Below are positions 1-5,082 of a stretch of 5,082 nt of DNA, piece by piece (position 1 is the first letter of the stretch; each line of letters starts with the position of its first letter). Where the stretch lies: the NCBI GenBank assembly GCA_937138955.1, contig CAKZPJ010000157.1, positions 1-5,082 on the forward strand. The letters run 5' to 3'. A program made the position numbers and the translations under genes. Below the pieces are notes generated by a model. That model worked only from the letters and a program-made list of their open reading frames with translations, did not search any database and had not been told where the DNA came from. The DNA comes from an uncultured Flammeovirgaceae bacterium. GTDB taxonomy: Bacteria > Bacteroidota > Bacteroidia > Cytophagales > Cyclobacteriaceae.

Positions 1-1237
1 ACCCTGACGTAGCTGGGGTATGATTACTCACTGGGCTGCTAAATGCTGCTGTGGTTGTTTGATTTAAGATCTCATTAGGCAAAGCATCGGGAGTTAGGCG
101 GTCGGTATCGGCCAAGATAACGGCTCGCTCTACCACATTGCGAAGCTCACGGATATTTCCGGGCCAGTTGTAACGTTTGAGATAATCCAAAAATTCAGGG
201 TCAATGCTGGAGATTGATTTGTTGGCTCGTTCGGCGTGTTCTTTTAGTAAGTGCATCACCAGCAAATCAACATCTTCTCGCCGGTCGCGTAAAGCAGGAA
301 GGTCAATAGTGAAAGCACTCAAGCGATAGTACAGGTCGCGACGAAATGCTTCATTATCATCATTAACCAACTCCCGGTTAGTAGCGGCAATAATGCGAAT
401 ATCTACCGGAATAGGTTCAGTTTCGCCTACCCTATTGAGCATACGAGTTTCTAGTACTCTTAACAGCTTAGCCTGTAACTCAGGAGACATTTCTCCTAAC
501 TCATCTAGAAAGATAGTACCCCGGTCGGCTGCTTCAAAGTATCCTTTTTTATCGGAACTGGCCCCAGTGAAGGAGCCTTTTTTATGCCCAAACAATTCAG
601 ACTCTTGCAAGTCTTTAGGAATAGCTGCGCAGTTAATCGCCACAAAGTTACCTTTTCGGCGCCGACTGGCTAAATGAATAGCTTCGGCCAGTAGTTCCTT
701 CCCAGTTCCGGTTTCACCCAGTAATAGTACAGTAGTATCGGTTACCGCTACCTTCTTTGCCAATTCAAGCATACGTTGTACAGGTTGGGAGTTTCCTACA
801 ATTTTAGCAAAACTAGATTTGGAGTCTAGGCGAAACTCCATCTCCTGTAATTTCCGGTTAAGTGCTGCTTTCTCCATTGCCTTTTGTACGACTAAAGGTA
901 AGCGTTCGTCGCCATCACCTTTTGCCAGATAATCGAACGCGCCTAACTTCATAGCCTGCACGCCATCTTTCACATTACTGAAGGCAGTGAGCACGATGAC
1001 CTCAATGAGGGGGTACTCCTTTTTAATATACTTAGTAAAATCAATGCCGTTGGCATCGGGGAGGTTTACATCGGTAAGTACAAGGTGAACCGTTTCGTTT
1101 CTGAGCATCTCTCGCCCAGCGGCTATATCGCTAGCCTCAAAAATCTTGTAACCTTCTAGCCCCAGTATTTTAGCTAATAAACTGCGAATGCTAGTCTCGT
1201 CTTCTACGATTAGAATTGAATTACCTTGAATATCCAT
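1..1237 (-). CDS. Sigma-54-dependent response regulator, NtrC family (C-terminus cut by window edge)
   Basis: Cytoplasmic two-component regulator expected to activate sigma-54 RNA polymerase by ATP hydrolysis after phosphorylation by a sensor kinase. The 412 visible codons are open and read to the left edge. Residues 1-120 are a receiver: acidic pocket E12/D13, phospho-acceptor D56 in VLTDVNLPD, T84 and K106. The usual KP after the lysine is replaced by KGDGDE, a form I associate with Bacteroidota regulators. A short helical linker follows. The AAA+ domain spans about 146-385: Walker A GETGTGKE (174-181), sigma-54 contact loop GSFTGA (221-226, the A-to-S variant of GAFTGA), Walker B IFLDEL (242-247), FRRDLYYRL with arginine-finger residues (298-306), sensor II WPGNIREL (358-365). 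The Fis-type helix-turn-helix expected after the TTTAAFSS linker lies outside the window. ATG at 1235-1237 fits the usual start just before the first receiver strand. The cognate kinase and targets are not visible. Confidence 0.96.
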   Translation of the reverse strand, partial: MDIQGNSILIVEDETSIRSLLAKILGLEGYKIFEASDIAAGREMLRNETVHLVLTDVNLPDANGIDFTKYIKKEYPLIEVIVLTAFSNVKDGVQAMKLGAFDYLAKGDGDERLPLVVQKAMEKAALNRKLQEMEFRLDSKSSFAKIVGNSQPVQRMLELAKKVAVTDTTVLLLGETGTGKELLAEAIHLASRRRKGNFVAINCAAIPKDLQESELFGHKKGSFTGASSDKKGYFEAADRGTIFLDELGEMSPELQAKLLRVLETRMLNRVGETEPIPVDIRIIAATNRELVNDDNEAFRRDLYYRLSAFTIDLPALRDRREDVDLLVMHLLKEHAERANKSISSIDPEFLDYLKRYNWPGNIRELRNVVERAVILADTDRLTPDALPNEILNQTTTAAFSSPVSNHTPATSG

Positions 1238-1258
1238 ACAATTGCTTGCTAGTTACTG

Positions 1259-1266
1259 CAAAAATA
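1259..1266 (-). promoter_or_regulatory. Candidate -7 promoter element for the response regulator
   Basis: The minus strand reads TATTTTTG, a perfect match to the Bacteroidota -7 consensus TAnnTTTG, 21 bp upstream of the regulator ATG. This would give a short leader of about 16 nt. The only upstream TTTG is 26 bp away, further than the usual 19-21, so the -33 element is unsupported. The surroundings are A/T-rich, so a chance match is possible. Confidence 0.3.
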
Positions 1267-1341
1267 TCCTTTTTTTATTTCTTGAAAAATTACAAACATC
1301 ATTCTTACCTATTTCGTTGGATTTTAGGCTAATGTACTGTA

Positions 1342-1373
1342 TTTCACAAGTTTATTACTCACCAATAGGTTTG
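1342..1373 (+). promoter_or_regulatory. Candidate Bacteroidota-type promoter for the peroxiredoxin gene
   Basis: TAGGTTTG at 1366-1373 matches the -7 consensus TAnnTTTG exactly. TTTC at 1342-1345 is a 3-of-4 match to the -33 TTTG, with a 20-bp spacer, the normal spacing for this promoter class. The predicted transcript start is near 1380, giving a leader of about 45 nt that ends in an A/T-rich stretch with no Shine-Dalgarno, as is common in the phylum. Confidence 0.4.
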
Positions 1374-1424
1374 TACGAGCCTATTAATTGCACTCATTAA
1401 CGGAAATATTATATTTTATAAACA

Positions 1425-1874
1425 ATGCCTTTAAAAGTTCACCAGCCCGCACCCGATATTTATCTTCCTTCTACCAGTGGCAATCACTTCAAAATGAGTC
1501 GCGATTTAGTGAATCAGCCTGCTATAATTTACTTTTATCCTAAAGATTTTACTCCAGGCTGCACCCAGGAAGCCTGTAGTTTTCGGGATGCTTTCTCGGT
1601 TTTTCGAGGACTAAATATTACAGTGGTAGGAATTAGCCGGGATTCGATAGAAACGCATCAAAAATTCAAGAAGCAGCATCAGCTTCCGTTTGAATTGCTA
1701 TCGGATCGGGACGGAAGCGTGGCCAAAAAATACGGAGCACTAGTCCCCTTTTTAAAAGTAGTTCGCCGGATTACTTACCTAGTAGATGCTAACCATAAAA
1801 TTGCTGCGGTATACGAAGATATGTTTGGTGCCGAGAAACACATTCAGCAAATGGTGAAAGCGGTGAAGGGCTAG
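1425..1874 (+). CDS. bcp: Thioredoxin-dependent thiol peroxidase, PrxQ/BCP-type peroxiredoxin
   Basis: Reduces hydrogen peroxide and organic hydroperoxides through a cysteine thiol that is then recycled by thioredoxin; expected to be a soluble cytoplasmic protein. The 149 residues match the usual 145-160 of the family. The active site reads PKDFTPGCTQEAC: P39, T43 and peroxidatic C46 form the PxxxTxxC motif. C51, five residues later, is the resolving cysteine typical of atypical 2-Cys PrxQ/BCP proteins. The thioredoxin fold is clear: the N-terminal APDIYLPSTSG strand region, AIIYFYPK, ITVVGISRDS, LPFELLSDRDG, and R115 in RRITYLVD, the likely conserved active-site arginine. ATG at 1425 is the natural start because the family's first strand follows at once. 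It lies 187 bp from the divergent response regulator, and its stop abuts the heptad inverted repeat. The subfamily call is firm; the symbol follows common usage. Confidence 0.95.
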   Translation: MPLKVHQPAPDIYLPSTSGNHFKMSRDLVNQPAIIYFYPKDFTPGCTQEACSFRDAFSVFRGLNITVVGISRDSIETHQKFKKQHQLPFELLSDRDGSVAKKYGALVPFLKVVRRITYLVDANHKIAAVYEDMFGAEKHIQQMVKAVKG

Positions 1875-1982
1875 GGGCAGAGAGCAGGGTGCTTGGGGCA
1901 AGGAGTAGTAGGCTTAGTAGCGAGCACTATGTTCATATACGACTCTCCCAGCCCCTTGCTCCCCGCACCCCGCTCTTAGCTC
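1875..1982. repeat. Imperfect inverted repeat made of 7-bp units, between convergent genes; possible bidirectional terminator
   Basis: The left arm (1875-1923) divides into heptads GGGCAGA, GAGCAGG, GTGCTTG, GGGCAAG, GAGTAGT, AGGCTTA, GTAGCGA. The right arm, read on the minus strand from 1982 to 1941, gives GAGCTAA, GAGCGGG, GTGCGGG, GAGCAAG, GGGCTGG, GAGAGTC in the same phase. Most units fit GNGCNNG. The best stem pairs 1882-1902 with 1955-1975, 17 of 21 positions, around a loop of about 52 nt. The repeat starts one base after the peroxidase stop codon and overlaps the stop codon of the opposite gene (1976-1978), so a transcript from either side would carry a G/C-rich stem. There is no T-run, so an intrinsic terminator role is only a guess. 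An interspersed genomic repeat is an equally good explanation. Confidence 0.6.
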
Positions 1983-2620
1983 TTTACCACCTGCCCTAAG
2001 GCTTCCAGGTACTGAGGTTCATCTTTGAGGGCAACGCGCGTGATCGCATTGAACTCTTGCATCCAGGCACGTAATTCATTAAAGGTCTGGCGCCGACGTT
2101 GCGTGGCAATCTGAGCATCGCTGCGATGGCGAGCTTGTAGTACTCGTGCTTCTTTAATTGCTTGTATCATGGCTTGTCCTTGAGCGATTTCGGCGGGATT
2201 GATAGCGTACTGACCTAGTATTTCACTATACCGGCTCGCGTGGGTATAGAATTCAGATACTTGAGCTAACCATCCAGCAGTATCGCGCTGGCGAGCTCCC
2301 CACAATCTAAGTATATCTCCGGCAATAATATCACCCTTCAGAGCTACTCGGGCCAAGGCCAGGTGCTCCTGATACATTGCCTTAAGTAGGTTTCGCTCCT
2401 GCTGAAGGCGGGCGGTTGATGCCTTTTGCAATCCATAACTTTCCGCCTGCTGCGCTCCGAACTCTTGAGTACTTGTTACCAAAACAGAACCTTCGTCCAT
2501 TTTCTTATCATTGTACCCCATACGGGCTAGTAGCTTTTTAATTTCTGAATGCTCTTTGGCTCCGGTAATAGCAATTCGTGAGCTTTCTAACTGACTATCA
2601 ATAGTTCTACTGCTGGGCAT
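1976..2620 (-). CDS. Hypothetical helical protein with an internal two-fold duplication
   Basis: I do not recognise this 214-residue protein. It has no signal peptide, no membrane segment and no cysteine, is rich in A, Q, E, R and L, and looks almost wholly alpha-helical, so it is probably soluble. Comparing it with itself shows an ungapped duplication at an offset of 104 residues. K66-D97 against Q170-E201 share 14 of 32 identities, including QEHLALARVALK against QEFNAITRVALK. Weaker similarity reaches back to about residues 25 and 129 (S25/S129, L31/L135, N37/N141, G44/G148, E53/E157). The protein is therefore two helical domains of about 100 residues. The ATG at 2618-2620 is the first start and precedes a polar tail. 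The stop lies inside the heptad inverted repeat. The next minus-strand gene is over 500 bp away, so it is probably transcribed alone. Function unknown. Confidence 0.8.
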   Translation of the reverse strand: MPSSRTIDSQLESSRIAITGAKEHSEIKKLLARMGYNDKKMDEGSVLVTSTQEFGAQQAESYGLQKASTARLQQERNLLKAMYQEHLALARVALKGDIIAGDILRLWGARQRDTAGWLAQVSEFYTHASRYSEILGQYAINPAEIAQGQAMIQAIKEARVLQARHRSDAQIATQRRRQTFNELRAWMQEFNAITRVALKDEPQYLEALGQVVKS

Positions 2621-2809
2621 ATACGTAAATTTTCTGATTTAACTGTTAGTCAAAGGTGCCGAAATTCTAACTAATAGACCAACCAGATTTTTACTAAAAG
2701 CTACTTGCGTATGATTTGCCGTAAGACCAATCTAATACAGCTATAACCCAGAAAGAAGGGTTTTATAGTATAAAATACTAGGTAAATGGATAGTTGATTT
2801 AGCGTTACA
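2621..2809. other. Non-coding spacer upstream of the helical-protein gene
   Basis: I see no gene here on either strand. The AT-rich sequence should contain the promoter of the minus-strand gene starting at 2620, but no exact TAnnTTTG was found on that strand in front of it. The only visible structure is the palindrome cluster at 2741-2780. Confidence 0.5.
2741..2780. repeat. Overlapping AT-rich palindromes
   Basis: Three mutually exclusive foldbacks overlap here. CTATAACCC (2741-2749) pairs with GGGTTTTATAG (2758-2768), with a two-base bulge and an 8-nt loop. TTTTATA (2761-2767) faces TATAAAA (2769-2775) across one base. TAGTAT (2766-2771) faces ATACTA (2775-2780) across three bases. The arms are short and A/T-rich, so chance is a real alternative. 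No role can be assigned. Confidence 0.3.
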
Positions 2810-3120
2810 CTACTGGTTTACTCTGTAGCCAACTGTTTTCCATTCTAATCCGTTGGTAACCTTACGCTGCGCTGTCACACTGTCGTATTGCAACCCTGCA
2901 TAGTAACAATGCTGAGATGCACCAATACTATGTAAGCCAACAATATTGCGAGTAACCGCCACACTGTCACCTTGTAAGATTGCATAATGCTAATGCATAG
3001 CAACATTACTACCATGTATGCTTGCCTATTAATAGTGTTAGTGAACATTGATACTCTGCTAGCCTATACAATAGTAGATACACTCTGCAAAATTAGCAGG
3101 TTCGCTCACACAATGATGGC
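2810..3120 (-). pseudogene. Possible remnant of a tandem-repeat protein gene
   Basis: The minus strand is open from just after a TAG at 2990-2992 to a TAG at 2810-2812 (59 residues), with no start codon near its beginning. Its end (GLEWKTVGYRVNQ) looks protein-like. Within it YAILQGDSV (codons from 2986) recurs as YAGLQYDSV (from 2902), exactly 28 codons later, with a synonymous TTA/TTG difference. In the same frame, 29 codons further upstream (TAT at 3073), YYCIG resembles another unit start but is followed by stops, and inserting one base would restore the similarity. I read this as the decayed 3' part of a protein with units of about 29 residues. No family is recognised. The alternative is a non-coding degenerate DNA repeat that happens to be open in one frame. 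Confidence 0.3.
2849..3023 (-). repeat. Diverged direct repeat, two units of about 87 bp
   Basis: On the minus strand, unit 1 (3023-2936, 88 bp) and unit 2 (2935-2849, 87 bp) are adjacent. They share the core TATGCA...TT.CAA...GACAGTGTG at a spacing of 84 bp (2986-2960 and 2902-2876). They also share TGCATAG.AACA read on the plus strand (2994-3005 and 2897-2908), but 97 bp apart, so small indels separate the copies. A third, poorer copy may lie further upstream, ending in ATAGGC near 3024. Confidence 0.45.
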
Positions 3121-3167
3121 AATGGGTTGTAACGGTTCACACTACGCACACAAATGGGTTGGCTATA

Positions 3168-3713
3168 CTATTCTTGAACTGCCGCTAAGAAACCTTCTCT
3201 ATCGTATAACGGCTTACGCCCATTCTCCCGATATTGGTAACTCAAATTGTAGGTATTAGGTGATTCGGCACTCATTAACTGAAGGCACAGCATAATTAGA
3301 ACAGATTCTTCATTGCCAAGTTGTATTCTAGTGTAAAGCCCTTCCATACCTGCTATAGTCACTCTTTTTACTTGAGGGGAATCACCTAAATTGGGGTCGG
3401 TTAAATAATTTTGAGCCGTTGCATCCAAAATACCATCAATATTACGATTAGCAACAACAACCGAGTCGTCGTACCTTCTAGTAATAAACTCGTTATTCAC
3501 CCGCATAGTGATAGTATCTCTGGTCTGTATAATCACTGTGAAGGTTCCCTGCTTTGCTTCCGTTACATATTGTTCTCGGTAAGCACTCTGTTGGGTAATG
3601 ATAGGTTCATCAGGAAAGATTATTGTAATATCCTCGAGTTGAATAGAGTGGTCACTTTGAGCAGCTACATGATAGATAGGAAGGGTGAAGAGTAGGAGTA
3701 GGCACTTCGCTTG
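3168..3713 (-). CDS. Exported hypothetical protein, start codon apparently lost (possible pseudogene)
   Basis: A continuous frame of 181 residues ends at TAG 3168-3170. Its beginning reads QAKCLLLLFTLPIYHVAA, then QSD: a Sec signal peptide with one basic residue, a hydrophobic core and a VAA/Q signal peptidase I site. The mature part starts with strands (ITIIFPDEP) and resembles in layout the small secreted proteins of Bacteroidota of about 180 residues that open with a TFPxxP-type motif; I cannot name a family. The problem is the start. The codon before CAA 3711-3713 is TAG (3714-3716), exactly where ATG would be expected. No ATG, GTG or TTG occurs in frame until GTG 3534-3536, which would give 122 residues without signal peptide or first strands. 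The gene is thus probably inactivated, starts at an unusual codon such as ATC, or carries a sequence error. The shorter GTG-started form is what an automatic caller would report. Confidence 0.6.
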   Translation of the reverse strand, partial: QAKCLLLLFTLPIYHVAAQSDHSIQLEDITIIFPDEPIITQQSAYREQYVTEAKQGTFTVIIQTRDTITMRVNNEFITRRYDDSVVVANRNIDGILDATAQNYLTDPNLGDSPQVKRVTIAGMEGLYTRIQLGNEESVLIMLCLQLMSAESPNTYNLSYQYRENGRKPLYDREGFLAAVQE

Positions 3714-3855
3714 CTAGAAATCTATACGTGTCTCACCCTACAAAAATTGTTCTAATGAGTTGCTTTTTATCTTAGCTAATGAGAAGAAACACTCTCTATC
3801 ATACGTATTGATCAGATAGCAGTCTGCATTTCAACAAGCATGTCTATTCGTAGTC

Positions 3856-3876
3856 TATCACCCAAAACGGGTGATA
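3856..3876 (+). repeat. Perfect 8-bp inverted repeat in the permease leader
   Basis: TATCACCC (3856-3863) and GGGTGATA (3869-3876) are perfect arms around AAAAC. It lies 80 bp before the chosen permease start. No T-run follows on either strand, so it is not a typical terminator. An operator or an RNA stem-loop are both possible. Confidence 0.4.
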
Positions 3877-3900
3877 TGCAGGAAAAAAGGAAGCAACTTA

Positions 3901-3924
3901 CCCCTATTTATTGTAATTTAGGGG
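3901..3924 (+). repeat. Inverted repeat CCCCTA/TAGGGG in the permease leader
   Basis: CCCCTA (3901-3906) and TAGGGG (3919-3924) flank a 12-nt A/T-rich loop, 32 bp before the permease ATG. The six-base arms are perfect. It is weaker than the stem at 3856-3876 and may be chance. Confidence 0.3.
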
Positions 3925-3956
3925 AAGTATTTATAGCCTTCAACTCTTCCCGACAA

Positions 3957-5082
3957 ATGTTTAATACTTACTTTAAATTTGCAGTTCGCACTTACTGGCG
4001 AGATAAGTTTTATACCCTACTCAATATTATTGGCTTGGCAATAGGTATTGCGGTGAGTATTATCATTCTGCTCTATTTACAGAATGATCTTACCTATGAT
4101 AAGCACCATACCCAACATGAGCAAATCTATCGTCTCGTCACTAATGTAAAGGGCCCCGGGGTAGAGTTTCATACGGGCAGTGCCGCGCGGGAAATGGCTC
4201 CTATGCTATCCGAAGACTATCCGGAGATACTTTCCTTCGCACGCCTGATGGGAATGGGGCGTATCCTGGTAACGGTGCCCGATGCCGGGGAAGAAAGTCT
4301 GTACAATGAAGAAGGTTGGAGGCGAGCCGACTCTACCATCTTCAACATTTTTACGCATCCCTTTATCGCTGGAGACCCAACTACGGCACTACGGGAGAAA
4401 AATAGCGTGGTGCTAACGGAAGCACTAGCCCAAAAGTATTTTGGCGAAGAAGAGGCACTAGGTAAAACACTGTTGCTATACGAGGGCAAAGAGAACGTTA
4501 CCGTTACCGGAGTGATAGAAAGCTTACCCGACAACTCTCATGTAAAGTTTGATGCGCTAATATCATTCATTGAGCCTCGGGAGTGGGCTATGCAAGACGG
4601 TGAATTTAATTCGGAAGCCATCTGGAATCCTGATGTGTACACCTACTTACTATTTCCCGAAGGATACAATACGGCGGACTTTTTTGAGAAGCTTCCTCCC
4701 TTCTATAATAAGTATATCAAGCCCTTCGGCGATAAGGTAAGCAGTGAATTATGGTTTTACCTGGAACCCCTAGCCGATGTACACTTTCACTCAGAGCAGG
4801 GAGGTGACGAACCGCAGGGGAACATTGCTTACGTGTATGCCTTCAGTGGAATTGGATTGTTTATTCTACTGCTGGCTTGCATCAATTATATGAATCTGGC
4901 CACCGCCCGCTCGGGCAACCGGATGAAGGAAATCGGGATGCGAAAAGTATTGGGTTCCAGCCGTCGGGCGTTAGTTCTCTCCTTCTTGGGTGAATCAATG
5001 CTCCTATCGGTATTAGCACTGCTAATCGCCCTAGGGTTGGTCGCCATTGTACTGTACGCTACTCCGTTTGATGATTTGGTGG
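3957..5082 (+). CDS. ABC transporter permease, MacB/FtsX-like (C-terminus cut by window edge)
   Basis: Inner-membrane subunit of a type VII (MacB-like) ABC transporter, a class whose members couple cytoplasmic ATP hydrolysis to work in the periplasm, such as efflux or lipoprotein release, rather than classical import. The 375 visible residues are about half of the usual 780-800. A short amphipathic start (MFNTYFKFAVRTYWRDK) leads into TM1 (about 19-42, NIIGLAIGIAVSIIILLYLQ). A MacB-type periplasmic domain follows (about 45-285; YDKHHTQHEQIYRL, SVVLTEALAQKYFGEEEALG, VTGVIESLPDNSHVKFD). The first FtsX domain then begins with TM2 (about 292-312), the family motif INYMNLATARS (309-319), KEIGMRKVLGS (324-334), and TM3 from about 346. 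ATG 3957 is chosen because this start places the conserved amphipathic helix first. In-frame ATGs at 3840 and 3876 would add 39 or 27 residues with no family resemblance. The partner ATPase and substrate are not visible. Confidence 0.95.
   Translation, partial: MFNTYFKFAVRTYWRDKFYTLLNIIGLAIGIAVSIIILLYLQNDLTYDKHHTQHEQIYRLVTNVKGPGVEFHTGSAAREMAPMLSEDYPEILSFARLMGMGRILVTVPDAGEESLYNEEGWRRADSTIFNIFTHPFIAGDPTTALREKNSVVLTEALAQKYFGEEEALGKTLLLYEGKENVTVTGVIESLPDNSHVKFDALISFIEPREWAMQDGEFNSEAIWNPDVYTYLLFPEGYNTADFFEKLPPFYNKYIKPFGDKVSSELWFYLEPLADVHFHSEQGGDEPQGNIAYVYAFSGIGLFILLLACINYMNLATARSGNRMKEIGMRKVLGSSRRALVLSFLGESMLLSVLALLIALGLVAIVLYATPFDDLV

Larger units (their letters stand above)
3714..3956. other. 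Divergent intergenic region and permease leader
   Basis: This separates the minus-strand exported protein from the plus-strand permease. No exact TAnnTTTG is seen for either gene; the nearest on the minus strand is AATTTTTG (3741-3748), one mismatch from consensus. The permease frame is open back to 3783, so part of this region could be translated if an upstream ATG (3840 or 3876) is used. Two stem-loops lie at 3856-3876 and 3901-3924. Confidence 0.45.

Noticed and set aside
393..677. Plus-strand open frame of 94 codons
   Set aside because: It lies antisense inside the AAA+ domain of the response regulator, whose Walker and GSFTGA motifs are unmistakable; the plus-strand product resembles nothing.
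2741..2768. Stem-loop CTATAACCC/GGGTTTTATAG as an intrinsic terminator
   Set aside because: It is A/T-rich with a bulge, has no following T-run on either strand, and does not directly follow a certain gene end.
2840..3060. Possible 7-bp periodicity in the degenerate tract, similar to the heptads at 1875-1982
   Set aside because: Short words such as TTGTAA, TTGCAT and ATGCTA recur at spacings of 6 to 8 bases, but the phase slips and was picked by eye. An autocorrelation test would be needed, so I do not claim it.
2987..3259. Plus-strand open frame of 90 codons
   Set aside because: It spans the degenerate repeat tract and the 3' end of the opposite exported-protein gene, has no recognisable domain, and its M/H/Y/I-rich composition looks like chance.
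3411..3695. Plus-strand open frame of 94 codons
   Set aside because: It is antisense to the exported-protein frame, which has a clear signal peptide and mature-domain pattern.
3714..3956. Possible sigma-54 (-24/-12) promoter before the permease
   Set aside because: No GG-N10-GC pair with good TGGCAC/TTGCA flanks was found, so there is no sequence support for control of the permease by the nearby sigma-54 activator.
4217..4534. Minus-strand open frame of 105 codons, serine-rich
   Set aside because: It is the shadow of the periplasmic domain of the MacB/FtsX-like permease on the opposite strand.

Overview
The window looks like chromosomal DNA of a Bacteroidota bacterium, most likely a Cytophagales-type marine or environmental lineage. 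This is inference from several signs: moderate GC with AT-rich spacers; no clear Shine-Dalgarno sequences before the starts; perfect matches to the Bacteroidota -7 promoter element TAnnTTTG in the one divergent spacer; a receiver domain ending in AKGDGDE, typical of Bacteroidota sigma-54 response regulators; and a MacB/FtsX-type permease of the kind this phylum carries in many copies.

Layout. (1) 1-1237, minus: a sigma-54-dependent response regulator (receiver plus AAA+), cut by the window edge before its DNA-binding domain. (2) 1238-1424: divergent spacer with one candidate promoter each way. (3) 1425-1874, plus: a PrxQ/BCP-type thiol peroxidase. (4) 1875-1982: an inverted repeat built of GNGCNNG-like 7-bp units, filling the gap between two convergent genes. 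(5) 1976-2620, minus: an unrecognised helical protein that is an internal duplication with a 104-residue period. (6) 2621-3167: no intact gene; it holds AT-rich palindromes and a degenerate repeat tract whose minus strand reads like the end of a decayed repeat protein. (7) 3168-3713, minus: an exported protein with a clear signal peptide but no usable start codon in frame, probably a recently broken gene. (8) 3714-3956: divergent spacer/leader with two stem-loops. (9) 3957 to the right edge, plus: the first 375 residues of a MacB/FtsX-like ABC transporter permease.

The genes do not form one operon: neighbours are divergent or convergent, except for the two minus-strand genes at 1976-2620 and 3168-3713, which lie more than 500 bp apart. 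No shared pathway can be read from the window. The regulator and the peroxidase share an upstream region, so linked control is possible but not shown. I saw no CRISPR array, transposase, tRNA or rRNA. I found no convincing new multi-gene system. The unusual parts are the heptad inverted repeat, the duplicated helical protein, the start-less exported gene and the decayed repeat tract beside it.
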